Below are positions 15,530-24,192 of a stretch of 64,000 bases of DNA, piece by piece (the first letter of the stretch is position 1; every line of letters starts with the position of its first letter). Below the pieces are notes generated by a model. That model had not been told where the DNA came from and did no database searches. It saw only the letters and a program-made list of their open reading frames with translations. The stretch covers positions 3,388,045 through 3,452,044 of the forward strand of contig NZ_KB913025.1 in assembly GCF_000384075.1 (NCBI RefSeq). The letters are read 5' to 3'. A program made the translations under genes and the position numbers. Source of the DNA: Methylovulum miyakonense HT12 (GTDB lineage: Bacteria > Pseudomonadota > Gammaproteobacteria > Methylococcales > Methylomonadaceae).

Positions 15530-18328
15530 ATGAAAAATGAGCATATCAGGCGACTGCCAAAGCAATATGTGGAATCTTTATTGACGGCGACCGGCATGCC
15601 ATCGGCATTAAACGCAGTTGCGCAGAACTTGCCTGGCATTGCGGCGAAAAGGGTGAGGCTGGGTGGTAAGAACGCCTTATTGGGTGGCGCCGCTGTCCTG
15701 ATTGCCGGAGTCTCTTTACTGGCGCCGGACAATGGCTATGCGGAGGAAAAATCTGTCAATTACGAACTGGAGTATGAAAACAGCCGTTTGAAAGAAGAAT
15801 TGTTAAAAGCCAAAGCAGAAAGCGAACGGCTGAAAAAAGCCTTGGCCGAAAGCGGTAATCCCGCGGCGGCCCAACCGCCTGTGACCGATGCCACCACTGG
15901 GGCGGCGGCTGTTAGCGCGCCCGTGCCGGCTGTCGCGGCGGAAGAAAAAGCGGTGGTCAGCGAAACCCCCAAGGCCTTGGGCGAAGTCGTGGTGCAATCG
16001 CGGCGTAGGGAAGAAAAACTCCAGGACGTCCCGTTGCCCATATCCGTTGTCGGCAGCGAAACCACTAAACGCGACAATATTGTCACCGTCCAGGAAATCA
16101 CCCAAAAAGTCCCCAACTTGCTGTTCACCGCCAGCAATGCCAGGCAAACCAGTATCGCCATCCGTGGTTTGGGCAAGAATGCCAGTGACGAGGCGCGTGA
16201 CCCCAGCGTCGGCGTGCAAGTGGATAACGTGCCGATCATTTGGCCGGGCAGCGCCTTCACCAACTTTGTCGACCTCGACCATATCGAATTGTTGCGCGGC
16301 CCGCAAGGCACTTTGCAAGGCAAAAACGCCAATCTGGGTTTGCTGAACATCGTCACCAAATTGCCGACGTGGACACCGCAATATTATGTCGAAGGTTTCG
16401 CCGGTGACCGTGATTCGCTGCAAGGCAAAGTCTCCGCCTCCGGCCCGGTGATTGACGGTTTGCTGGCGTACCGGGGGTCATTTTATATCGACAGGCGCGA
16501 TGGCTTTGTTGACAACTTGGATGGCCCGGTGACCGTGGGCAAATTGAAGGAGACCGACCGCTTGGGCGGGCGTTTGCAATTTTTGTTCACCCCCACCGAA
16601 AAAGTGTCCGCACGGATCATTTTGGATAGGGCCACGGCCACCAACTCCCAGATCGCCGATTATGTCGTCGCCGATCCTGACACCTTCATTAACGGTGAGT
16701 CCCGTGCGGGCAAGAGCTATAGTTCCCGCTTGGCCCGTGACTATTTCAATGTCAATGGCAAAACCTTTAAGCCTATCGTCGGCGACCCGCGTAAAGTCCA
16801 GTTCGATGACATCCGCGCTTCACGCGGCGACCAGGAAGGGGTGTCCGGGCAAATTGACGTGGATTTGGGACGGCACAAGCTGTCTTCCATTTCTGCGTAC
16901 CGTTGGGGCTTGTTTGAGCCGCACAATGACGGTGACCGCTCCCCGTATGCCATCTCGGAAATTGCCGGGGGCACGGTTGAAGCCCGGCAATGGTCGCAAG
17001 AATTGCGTTTGACATCCCAAGAACCCGGTTTTGGCTTTATTGATTACCAAGTGGGTGGATTGGCCCTTAGGACGGACAACGAGGTCACTAGCCAAACGGC
17101 TTATGGCGCGGATGCCGGGGCTTTTTATGCGGGCCAGAAAGTCTATGACCGCTTGAATGCCAGCGCGATAGGCAGGGAGCTGATGAAAGACTCGATGAAT
17201 GGCCTGTTGACCACCACCAAGCTCAACCCAACGGTCACCAGCTTGTCGGCTTTCGCCCAAGCCGACTTGCATTTTACCGACAAGGCGACCTTGACCTTGG
17301 GTGTCCGTAACACCTACGAAGACCGCAGCAACAGCTCCAACAAATACTATTCAACGCCTAACCAAAATTTAAGCCTCAGCAATGCCAAATATGCCGGGGC
17401 GACCGCCCAAAATATTGCCGACGCCATCAGCATACGTGGCGATGGTGTCAGCGGCGGGCAATTGGGCAACGTTTATGGCGAAGTCGCACGCCAGGGCATT
17501 GAAGAGAATTCACAAAACTGGCTGGTCAACCCCAATTATAAGTTCAACCGGAACTTGATGGCTTATTTCTCCGTATCGGGCGGGGAAAAAGCGGGTGCGG
17601 CCTTATTTGACGCCAATGGTTTGGCGGAAAACGCGGCTCCGGAAAAAGTGCTGGATTATGAATTGGGTGTAAAAACGTCTTGGTTAGACCGGAAATTGTT
17701 CGTCAACATCAACCTGTATGACACCATCGTCAATGATTACCAAGCCAGATTGTCGGTCTTGGACACAACCAAGAACGATGGCAGTTACCGGACGAAAACC
17801 GGGAATGTCGGTGAAATCGAAATGCGCGGTGTCGAGATTGAGACATCATGGAATGCTTACCAGGGCTTGAATTTGTTTTTCAACGGCGCCTATAACAACG
17901 CGGTTTATAACGATTTTGCCAATGCCCCTTGCCCATTCGAGTACAACACCCCTACGGTGGCGTGCGACTTCACGGGCAAAACCATCCCTAACGCACCTGA
18001 GTTCACCGCCAATTTCGGTGCCGATTACCGTAGGCCATTAGGTTTCTACGGTCTGGACGGGGTGATTTTCCTTAACAACAGTTACCGTTCACGCGCCAAT
18101 ATGAACGCGGATTTGTCCATATACGGCGTACAAGACGCTTACCATTTGACCGATGGTGGCCTCGGTGTCGCCACCCATAATGGCAAGTACAACCTTAGCC
18201 TGATTGCCAGAAACATCTTCGACACCAACTACGTTACCAACGTGGGCAGCTTGAGCAGCACGGGTACGGTGAGCGGTGTCCAAGGGGAGGCGCGTTATTT
18301 TGGGGTGAGTTTCCGGTCTAACTTTTAA
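15530..18328 (+). CDS. TonB-dependent outer-membrane receptor with extended N-terminus
   Basis: The 932-residue protein starts at ATG 15530 (AAAGGA 6 bases upstream); an upstream in-frame ATG at 15491 lacks such a site. About 70 residues precede the cleavage region, with a hydrophobic core at 47-65 and a likely cut after GYA near 71. A short coiled coil (about 75-108, ENSRLKEELLKAKAESERLK) and an Ala/Pro linker follow. The TonB box/plug begins near GEVVVQSRRREEKLQDVPLP (about 150) and includes IRGLGKN and LLRGPQGTLQGKNANLGLLN. The rest is a 22-strand barrel ending in FGVSFRSNF with terminal Phe. It imports an unknown ligand (metal chelate or other large molecule) using the adjacent TonB complex. 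Confidence 0.9.
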   Translation: MKNEHIRRLPKQYVESLLTATGMPSALNAVAQNLPGIAAKRVRLGGKNALLGGAAVLIAGVSLLAPDNGYAEEKSVNYELEYENSRLKEELLKAKAESERLKKALAESGNPAAAQPPVTDATTGAAAVSAPVPAVAAEEKAVVSETPKALGEVVVQSRRREEKLQDVPLPISVVGSETTKRDNIVTVQEITQKVPNLLFTASNARQTSIAIRGLGKNASDEARDPSVGVQVDNVPIIWPGSAFTNFVDLDHIELLRGPQGTLQGKNANLGLLNIVTKLPTWTPQYYVEGFAGDRDSLQGKVSASGPVIDGLLAYRGSFYIDRRDGFVDNLDGPVTVGKLKETDRLGGRLQFLFTPTEKVSARIILDRATATNSQIADYVVADPDTFINGESRAGKSYSSRLARDYFNVNGKTFKPIVGDPRKVQFDDIRASRGDQEGVSGQIDVDLGRHKLSSISAYRWGLFEPHNDGDRSPYAISEIAGGTVEARQWSQELRLTSQEPGFGFIDYQVGGLALRTDNEVTSQTAYGADAGAFYAGQKVYDRLNASAIGRELMKDSMNGLLTTTKLNPTVTSLSAFAQADLHFTDKATLTLGVRNTYEDRSNSSNKYYSTPNQNLSLSNAKYAGATAQNIADAISIRGDGVSGGQLGNVYGEVARQGIEENSQNWLVNPNYKFNRNLMAYFSVSGGEKAGAALFDANGLAENAAPEKVLDYELGVKTSWLDRKLFVNINLYDTIVNDYQARLSVLDTTKNDGSYRTKTGNVGEIEMRGVEIETSWNAYQGLNLFFNGAYNNAVYNDFANAPCPFEYNTPTVACDFTGKTIPNAPEFTANFGADYRRPLGFYGLDGVIFLNNSYRSRANMNADLSIYGVQDAYHLTDGGLGVATHNGKYNLSLIARNIFDTNYVTNVGSLSSTGTVSGVQGEARYFGVSFRSNF

Positions 18329-18333
18329 GCCAT

Positions 18334-18387
18334 TGTAGGGTGGATGCCGACGTGGCGTGCCAAGCAACGCACCTTGTCCGCCCTACA
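18334..18387. repeat. Short palindromic repeat after the receptor gene
   Basis: TGTAGGG (18334-18340) and CCCTACA (18381-18387) bound a GC-rich unit containing GTGGCGTGCCAAGCAACGCA. This type (GTAGGGTGGA...TCCGCCCTAC) is a common dispersed intergenic repeat in bacteria. It starts 6 bases after the receptor stop codon. Confidence 0.55.
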
Positions 18388-18419
18388 GCTCCGTCCCAGT
18401 TTTAATGGTGATGTCCTTT

Positions 18420-18449
18420 GCCGCCTGCAACTAAAAGGCGGCTTTTTTT
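18420..18449 (+). terminator. Intrinsic terminator after the TonB-dependent receptor
   Basis: The stem GCCGCCT (18420-18426) / AGGCGGC (18436-18442) is perfect and is followed by seven T. It ends the receptor transcript before the SMP-30-like gene. Confidence 0.85.
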
Positions 18450-18522
18450 AATTGCTGCGGGCCTTGCCGTCTGTGCAAGCTTGCAATAAACACAACTGAT
18501 TTGATTAAAGGGGATACCTCTT

Positions 18523-19515
18523 ATGTTTACACCGACACTGAATAAATTATTGCCCGTTATCGGGGCGGTTGTTTTTGCCGCCTCATTCCCGGCTTATTCC
18601 GAGCAAGCTATTCCTGAAGACACGTTTGCACCGGCCATTTCCGGCGTCACGACGGGTGGCAGCCCTATCCATTTCATCAAAGACGGTTTTGATGGCACGG
18701 AAGGCCCGGTCGCGGCAGCGGACGGTAGCGGCAGTGTGCTGTTCACCGAAACCAAAGCCAACCGCATCACCCGTATTGCGCCTGACGACAGCACTTCGAC
18801 TTTCCTGGAAAACAGCAATGGCGCGAACGGCTTGGCGTTTAACGGCAATGGCGAATTGTTCGCCGTACAAACCCTGAAAACCAAAGTCGGCATCATTTAT
18901 CCGCCGGGTAAGGAAAAAGTCCTGAGCGAAAATTTTGAAGGCACGGCTTACCAACGCCCTAACGATTTGGTGCTGGCTAAAAATGGCGGCATTTATTTCA
19001 CCGACAGCGGCATCCGCCCATCGAAAGAAAACCCTAATCCGCCAGCTTCCACGCCAGGCGTCTATCACATCGCCGCCGACGGTATCGTGAAACGCTTGGC
19101 CAACGACATCAAACGCCCTAACGGCATCCAGCTTAGCACCGATGAAAAAGTGCTGTATGTCGCCAATACCGACGGTGAATACATCCTGGCCTACGATGTG
19201 GCGGCAGATGGCTCTATCGGCACGAAAAGGAATTTCGCCAAGCTGGCAGGTTGGGGCAAAACCGAAACCGGCGATCTCGCCAGCGGTGCGGATGGCCTTG
19301 CCGTTGATGCCAAGGGCAGGCTGTATGTCGCATCAAGCGCCGGCATAGAAGTGTTCAGCGACAAGGGCGATGCCTTAGGTGTCATCCCATTGCCCAAAAA
19401 GCCCCAAAACATTGCTTTTGCAGGTAAGGACAAAAAGACGCTTTATGCCGTCGGGCGTGGTGCGGCTTATAGGATCAATGTGCTGACACCCGGTTTTGAG
19501 GGGCGTTCGAAATAA
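18523..19515 (+). CDS. SMP-30/gluconolactonase-family protein, exported
   Basis: This 330-residue protein has a signal peptide (about 26 residues, ending near PAYSEQA) and a six-bladed beta-propeller of the SMP-30/gluconolaconase/LRE type. Characteristic metal-site segments are EGPVAAADGSGSVLFTET (Glu ligand), RPNDLVLAKNGGIYFTDSG (Asn and Asp) and RPNGIQLSTDEKVLYVANT (Asn), plus GADGLAVDAKGRLYVAS. Such enzymes hydrolyse sugar lactones or related esters with a bound divalent metal. The exported location suggests a periplasmic substrate. It sits 194 bases after the TonB-dependent receptor and a terminator, so it has its own promoter. A link to the receptor's ligand is possible but not shown. 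Confidence 0.88.
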   Translation: MFTPTLNKLLPVIGAVVFAASFPAYSEQAIPEDTFAPAISGVTTGGSPIHFIKDGFDGTEGPVAAADGSGSVLFTETKANRITRIAPDDSTSTFLENSNGANGLAFNGNGELFAVQTLKTKVGIIYPPGKEKVLSENFEGTAYQRPNDLVLAKNGGIYFTDSGIRPSKENPNPPASTPGVYHIAADGIVKRLANDIKRPNGIQLSTDEKVLYVANTDGEYILAYDVAADGSIGTKRNFAKLAGWGKTETGDLASGADGLAVDAKGRLYVASSAGIEVFSDKGDALGVIPLPKKPQNIAFAGKDKKTLYAVGRGAAYRINVLTPGFEGRSK

Positions 19516-19556
19516 CGGCGGCGGACATTTCCCCATACCCATTTATGCAAGCTCGT

Positions 19557-19808
19557 AGCTCGTAGGTTGGGGTGAGGTACGAACCCCAACGTACCAACAC
19601 CAAATGTTGGGCTTCCTTACGTCAGCCCAACCTACATGATTGTAATTATTTGATTTTTATGATTTATCTCTTAACTGTAGGCAGCTCGTAGGTTGGGGTG
19701 AGGTACGAACCCCAACGCATCAACATCAAATGTTGGGCTTCCTTACGTCAGCCCAAGCTACATGATTGTAATTATTTGATTTTTATAATTTATCTCTTAA
19801 CTGTGGGC
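19557..19808. repeat. 126-bp tandem duplication of a palindromic element
   Basis: Copy 1 (19557-19682) and copy 2 (19683-19808) are nearly identical, differing at a handful of positions such as GTACCAACACC versus GCATCAACATC. Each copy contains opposing segments: GTAGGTTGGGGTGAGGTACG near its start and CCCAACCTAC (or CCCAAGCTAC) after its centre, so each can fold on itself. An AT-rich tail (TTATTTGATTTTTAT) ends each unit. The sequence type is a common dispersed repeat resembling a miniature transposable element. It fills most of the 372-base gap between the lactonase and dienelactone hydrolase genes; the remainder shows nothing else. Confidence 0.85.
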
Positions 19809-19887
19809 AGTGAGGCTCAAGCCTAGGAACGGGCATAACGACGCAACCCGCTGAGATTTTTCTAAAACAACACCAAGGAGAAATTCT

Positions 19888-20799
19888 ATGACCCGTAAAA
19901 CCGCCAATGACTTTGATCCTGAAATCCTCAAGCTTTTTGACAAATACGTCCACGGTGACATTTCACGGCGGGGATTTTTAAGTTCCGCCGCTAAATTTGC
20001 CGTGGTGGGTCTGAGCGCAGAGGCATTGCTGGAAGCATTGAACCCAAAATTTGCGCTGGCTCAGCAGGTTGCCGGCAATGACCCGCGCATCATCGCGAAA
20101 TACGTCGAATATCCCTCGCCAGAAGGCAACGGCACGTTGCGGGGCTATCTGGTGCAACCTGCCAAGGCTACAGGCAAACTGCCGACGGTGCTGGTGATAC
20201 ATGAGAACCGGGGCCTGAACCCGCATATTGAAGACATAACCCGGCGCATCGCATTGGACAATTTCATTGCCTTCGCCCCCGACGGGTTGGCTTCCGTAGG
20301 CGGTTATCCGGGCGATGAGGACAAGGCCCGCGAGTTGTTCCAAAAATTGGATAAGGCCAAACTGCAAGCGGACTTTATCGCGGCGGCAGGGGTGCTGAAA
20401 AATTTGCCGGAAGGTAACGGCAAAGTCGGCGCGGTGGGTTTTTGCTACGGTGGCGGGGTCGTCAATTTCTTGGCGACCCGCATCCCCGATTTGGCGGCGG
20501 CCGTGCCTTTTTACGGCAGCCAGCCGACCGCCGAAGAAACGGCAAAAATCAAGGCGCCGTTGCTGATCCATTACGCCGGCAATGATGAACGCATCAATGC
20601 TGGCTGGCCGGCTTACGAAGCCGCCCTGAAAACGGCGGGCGTCAAGTATGAGGCCTACGTTTACGAAGGTGTGCAACATGGCTTCAACAACGACACCACG
20701 CCGCGTTTCGATGAGGCGGCGGCCAAGTTGGCCTGGGGGCGCACCATCAAGTTCTTCAACGATAATTTGCGCAACCAGCAGTTTGTCAACGGTTTTTAA
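19888..20799 (+). CDS. Dienelactone hydrolase-family protein with Tat signal
   Basis: The 303-residue alpha/beta hydrolase has a twin-arginine signal (SRRGFLSSAAKFAVVG, residues about 27-42) and a signal-like segment ending near ALAQQ. The nucleophile is C186 in GFCYGGG, the DLH-type Cys rather than Ser. The acid is in HYAGNDERIN and the His is in VQHGFNNDT. VIHENRGLNPHIEDITRR is a typical family block. Family members open lactone rings or cleave related esters. Export by Tat implies folding before transport and action in the periplasm. AAGGAG precedes the ATG. It is followed 15 bases later by the cytochrome b561 gene, so an operon with the two cytochromes is likely. Confidence 0.9.
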   Translation: MTRKTANDFDPEILKLFDKYVHGDISRRGFLSSAAKFAVVGLSAEALLEALNPKFALAQQVAGNDPRIIAKYVEYPSPEGNGTLRGYLVQPAKATGKLPTVLVIHENRGLNPHIEDITRRIALDNFIAFAPDGLASVGGYPGDEDKARELFQKLDKAKLQADFIAAAGVLKNLPEGNGKVGAVGFCYGGGVVNFLATRIPDLAAAVPFYGSQPTAEETAKIKAPLLIHYAGNDERINAGWPAYEAALKTAGVKYEAYVYEGVQHGFNNDTTPRFDEAAAKLAWGRTIKFFNDNLRNQQFVNGF

Positions 20800-20814
20800 G
20801 GGGGGCAGGCGAAC

Positions 20815-21519
20815 ATGAAAGTGACTATCCGCATTTGGGATTTCCCCACCAGGTTATTCCACTGGTCATTGGTGCTTGCCGTAGTGGCGGCCTATATCAC
20901 CGCGACCTTGGGCGGCAATCTGATGGACTGGCATGGGCGCATCGGGTCGTTCATCTTAGGGTTGCTGGTTTTCCGGCTGATCTGGGGTTTTGTCGGCTCG
21001 ACTTATGCTCGTTTCGGCAGTTTTTTCCCTACCTTGCCAAGGCTTGCCGCTTATCTTAAGGGCCGTTGGCATCACCTTGGGCACAATCCGCTGGGCGCGT
21101 TGGCGGTGTTTGCCTTGCTTGCGGACTTGTCGCTGCTGGTGGGGACAGGCTTATGTTCCAGCGATGACATTGCCTTTGAAGGGCCGTTATTCAAACTGGT
21201 CAATGATGAGTCCTTGAAAGATAAGTTAAGTGGCTTGCACGCCCAGGCCTTCAACTTTTTGTTGGTGTTGCTGGCGCTGCATATCGCATCCATAGGCTTT
21301 TACCGCGTCATAAAAAAGACCAATTTGATCTTACCGATGCTGACAGGCAAGAAAGAAGTGCCTAAAGCGTTGGCAATCCCAGTGACAGGCGGTGGCCCGG
21401 TACGGTTTTTCACCACTGTCATTATCGCCGGTGCGGTAGTTTGGGGTGTTTGGGGTGGCGTGGAATTGATCAAACCCGTCGAAAGCGCCCCGGTGCCGGT
21501 CACCACACCAAGTTTTTAA
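20815..21519 (+). CDS. Cytochrome b561-family membrane protein
   Basis: This 234-residue protein has four predicted membrane segments and histidines positioned for two b haems: LFHWSL near residue 18, WHGRIG near 40, LHAQAF and LHIASI in the C-terminal half. This matches the bacterial cytochrome b561 / Ni-Fe hydrogenase b subunit family. It begins with VTIRIWDFPTRLFHWS, the usual opening. It should pass electrons between the quinone pool and a periplasmic partner. The gene immediately downstream encodes cytochrome c', the natural candidate partner. GGGGG precedes the ATG at a short distance. Confidence 0.9.
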   Translation: MKVTIRIWDFPTRLFHWSLVLAVVAAYITATLGGNLMDWHGRIGSFILGLLVFRLIWGFVGSTYARFGSFFPTLPRLAAYLKGRWHHLGHNPLGALAVFALLADLSLLVGTGLCSSDDIAFEGPLFKLVNDESLKDKLSGLHAQAFNFLLVLLALHIASIGFYRVIKKTNLILPMLTGKKEVPKALAIPVTGGGPVRFFTTVIIAGAVVWGVWGGVELIKPVESAPVPVTTPSF

Positions 21520-21556
21520 AGCAATAATAATTTTTAAACCCTTCAGGAATTGAACC

Positions 21557-22018
21557 ATGAAAACAAAACTGACCTTAGCCATTATCCTTGCAACAGCCAC
21601 CGCCGCCGCAGTCGCCGGCCCGGTTGAGGAACAAATCCGTTTCCGCCAATCGGCGTATTCATTTTTGGGCTGGAACACCGGAAAAATCAAGAAACAAGTC
21701 GTCGACCATCCTGAAACGTTCAACAAAGACTATGTCGCCGCTGCCGCGAATGCCATCGCCGCTGTTGCCAATTCCGGATTGGGTGAATTGTATGGCGCGG
21801 GTACCGACCAAGGCATTGGCTGGAAAACTAGCCGCCTGAGACCTGAATTTTTCCAAAAGAAGGATGAAGTGACCGTCGTCGCCAATCATTTTAATGAAGC
21901 CGCCAATGAATTGGCGAAAGTGGCGGCAACCGGTGACATCAACGCGATTAAAACCCAATTTGGCAAACTCGGTGAAACGTGCAAGGGTTGCCACGATTTG
22001 ATCCGGATTAAGGAATAA
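21557..22018 (+). CDS. Cytochrome c' (class II c-type cytochrome)
   Basis: The 153-residue protein has a signal peptide (MKTKLTLAIILATATAAAVA, cleaved near residue 20) and a four-helix-bundle sequence. The single haem site C142-K-G-C145-H146 is at the extreme C-terminus, as in cytochromes c'. RFRQSAYSFLGWNTGKIKK at the mature N-terminus is typical. Such proteins bind NO and may serve in NO detoxification or electron transfer in the periplasm. It is 37 bases downstream of the cytochrome b561 gene. A two-hairpin repeat starts shortly after its stop. Confidence 0.92.
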   Translation: MKTKLTLAIILATATAAAVAGPVEEQIRFRQSAYSFLGWNTGKIKKQVVDHPETFNKDYVAAAANAIAAVANSGLGELYGAGTDQGIGWKTSRLRPEFFQKKDEVTVVANHFNEAANELAKVAATGDINAIKTQFGKLGETCKGCHDLIRIKE

Positions 22019-22038
22019 AATCGGGTGCTTAGATCCCG

Positions 22039-22130
22039 GCCGGAACGGGTGTTTACCCGTTCCGTAACGTTTTAAGCATCTATAGGCATGTTGGAACGTT
22101 AAGGGCGGGGTTACGAAACCCGGCCCGGCT
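22039..22130. repeat. Two-hairpin intergenic element, copy 1
   Basis: The first hairpin is CGGAACGGGT, four bases, ACCCGTTCCG (22041-22064). A spacer with AACGTTTTAAGCATC and GGAACGTTA follows, then a second GC-rich unit ending AAACCCGGCCC. Sequence and layout match three other copies at 57906, 59353 and 59981. It lies just after the cytochrome c' gene and could also end or stabilise that transcript. Confidence 0.65.
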
Positions 22131-22187
22131 ACGGCCTGACAGGCCTTTCCCTGTAATAAAAAACCTAACTGTCCAGGAGAAAACGCT

Positions 22188-22937
22188 ATGCCCCCATTCC
22201 CTTACACACGCCGTGATTTTCTAGCCAATGCCTCCGCAGGCGTCGCTTTGGCGGCCTTCTCGCTGGATAGCCAAGCCGCGGAGCCGCTAGCGGAAACTCC
22301 CCCCAAACTGTCGCTGACCTCATCGTTCACAACCGTCCACGAACCCAAGCCTTTGCCGTTCAATCCGGCGAAACTGGATGGCATATCCGAAAAACTGATC
22401 CGTTCACATTGGGAAAACAATTACAGTGGTGCGGTAAAAGCGTTAAACACGGTGAAACAAAGGCTTGCCGTCGCTTTGGCAGATGCCGACACCCCGCCTT
22501 TCCTTTACAATGACCTCAAACGCGAACACCTGACACGCACGGGTTCCGTGGTCTTGCACGAGCTGTATTTCCATAATCTGGGCGGTTCCGGCAAGGTAGG
22601 CGAAACGCTGCAACAAGCCTTGGCGGAGGCGTTTGGCAGTTACGAGGCTTGGGAAAAAGAATTCCGCCGCGTCGGTGCAGGCCTTGGCGGTGGTTCAGGG
22701 TGGGTGGTCTTGGGCTATAACTTGCACACGGGCTTATTGGAAAATTATTGGTTGGCAGACCATTTGCATTCCTCTGCTGCGACACTGCCCATTTTGGTGT
22801 TGGACATGTACGAGCATGCTTACCAAATGGATTATGGCGCGTCGGCGACGCAATATGTGGACGCTTTTTTCCGCAATGTCCAATGGGATGTGGCGGCGGC
22901 CCGATTGGAAAAAGCCCGGAAAATCCAGGCCATTTAA
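22188..22937 (+). CDS. Fe/Mn superoxide dismutase with Tat-type signal
   Basis: This 249-residue protein has a twin-arginine-like N-terminus (TRRDFLANASAGVALAAF, then AAE). The Fe/Mn-SOD domain follows, from about residue 50. Metal ligands are in SHWENNY (first His), HELYFHNL, and LDMYEHAY (Asp and His), with GSGWVVLGY between. The closing DAFFRNVQWD is typical. It dismutates superoxide to H2O2 and O2. Most SODs are cytoplasmic, so predicted export is notable and implies protection of the periplasm. CAGGAG precedes the ATG. It follows the cytochrome c' gene after a repeat, within a run of periplasmic redox genes. Fe versus Mn cannot be decided. Confidence 0.9.
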   Translation: MPPFPYTRRDFLANASAGVALAAFSLDSQAAEPLAETPPKLSLTSSFTTVHEPKPLPFNPAKLDGISEKLIRSHWENNYSGAVKALNTVKQRLAVALADADTPPFLYNDLKREHLTRTGSVVLHELYFHNLGGSGKVGETLQQALAEAFGSYEAWEKEFRRVGAGLGGGSGWVVLGYNLHTGLLENYWLADHLHSSAATLPILVLDMYEHAYQMDYGASATQYVDAFFRNVQWDVAAARLEKARKIQAI

Positions 22938-23579
22938 TGTGGTTTTGCCCTAAACGGCGCCGGACGTGGTTTGGGGCCCCATCCTTCATGTTTCAAGATA
23001 ACATGGGCATTAACAATAGGAACGGGTTATGGGCCCGTTCCATCGGCAGTGATATGTCGACGCCGGGCATCAACGCCAGGTTTCTCCCCTCCCCAACATC
23101 CCCGGCACTTGGCCGCCCGTTTCCTGAGCCTAACTTTGGCTGTTCACGTAATCTATTTTTCCCAGTATCCCCTCCCCACAGAATTTTTAACCCGATAGCC
23201 TTAGGGCAGCGGCCTCCCCATAGTGGCTGGGGCCATCCATCGAATTTTGGCCGATAACCAGATTTCAGGCGCTGATTGCCGCCCAATTAGGATCTGGTTG
23301 TTTGCGCCACCTGATAGACGTTTGTCCTAACCAAGCTTTGTCCGCGCTCATCAAACCGTGGCTTGGATGCTATACTAAGGCCGATCCGGGGCAATGGATA
23401 GGGCGGGCTATATCGTTGCCTGTCAGTTGCATAGGTATCCACCCAGAATGGCCGCGCCCGTCTGCTTTGGGGCTTACAATCCTCCTGTGTCCCGGAAGTT
23501 GCCGGAATGGCGGGCTTATATATGGCAAGTTTTTGAAAATGTTAAGTGTTTTTATGATCCGGGTAAACCCGCTTAGAAA
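22938..23579. other. 642-base gene-free stretch
   Basis: No supported gene is seen; open frames on both strands overlap and lack ribosome-binding sites and recognisable motifs. A short palindrome (GGAACGGG, GGGCCCGTTCC around 23019-23041) resembles half of the two-hairpin repeat found elsewhere in the window. The last bases before 23580 probably hold the acetyltransferase promoter. Confidence 0.5.
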
Positions 23580-24059
23580 ATGACCATGGACATTACCATA
23601 ACACCCGTTGTTATAAACGATGCCGATGACATCGCCATCATGGTCGGTGAATTGTTGGCTGAAATTATGGCGGCTATAGGTTCCCAAGCGTTCAACTTCA
23701 GCCTTGATGATACAAGATCCAGGCTCAAGGCTTTTTTGGGGCAAGGACAGTATGTGGCCTTCATTGCCAAGACCGAGGCGCTTTACCCCGTTGGTTTTAT
23801 TACCCTAACCGAAAACCATGCTTTATACGCCGAAGGCAGTTTCGGCATCATCCCTGAACTTTTTGTACGCCCCGGGTTCCGCTCACAACGCGTTGGTTTT
23901 CGGTTGCTGGGACAGGCCAAGGCATTCGGCCGTGCCCAAGGTTGGAAACGGCTAGAAGTGACTACGCCACCGCTCCCGCCATTTGACAAAACCTTGGCAT
24001 TTTATGGGCGTGAGGGGTTTGCCGTTACTGGCGGACGTAAGTTGAAGGTGCTGCTGTGA
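23580..24059 (+). CDS. GNAT-family N-acetyltransferase
   Basis: The 159-residue protein has the GNAT fold. GFITLTENHALYAEG forms the central strands. ELFVRPGFRSQRVGFRLLGQ is the acetyl-CoA-binding motif A, in which the usual R-x-x-G-x-G/A reads RSQRVG. The C-terminal FYGREGFAVTGGRK is motif B. Acceptors range from antibiotics to protein N-termini, and this sequence gives no further clue. An in-frame second Met two codons on is an alternative start; neither has a strong ribosome-binding site. A small hairpin (CGCACT, GGTT, AGTGCG, 24089-24104) follows the stop. Confidence 0.85.
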   Translation: MTMDITITPVVINDADDIAIMVGELLAEIMAAIGSQAFNFSLDDTRSRLKAFLGQGQYVAFIAKTEALYPVGFITLTENHALYAEGSFGIIPELFVRPGFRSQRVGFRLLGQAKAFGRAQGWKRLEVTTPPLPPFDKTLAFYGREGFAVTGGRKLKVLL

Positions 24060-24192
24060 ATACCTTGTGCAGGCCGGCCAGGGCCAACCGCACTGGTTAG
24101 TGCGCTGGTGAACTTTTTTCCAATTCAGGGGGATTAACCCCATAACTGCATGGAATCCACCCTATGCCAGACATTAGCAGCCCCCATCATCC

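Noticed and set aside
19557-19808. CRISPR array
   Set aside because: Only two long (126-bp) units without spacers, and no cas genes in the window.
23302-23583. 93-codon frame before the GNAT gene
   Set aside because: Overlaps the GNAT start, no motifs, no initiation signal; likely chance.
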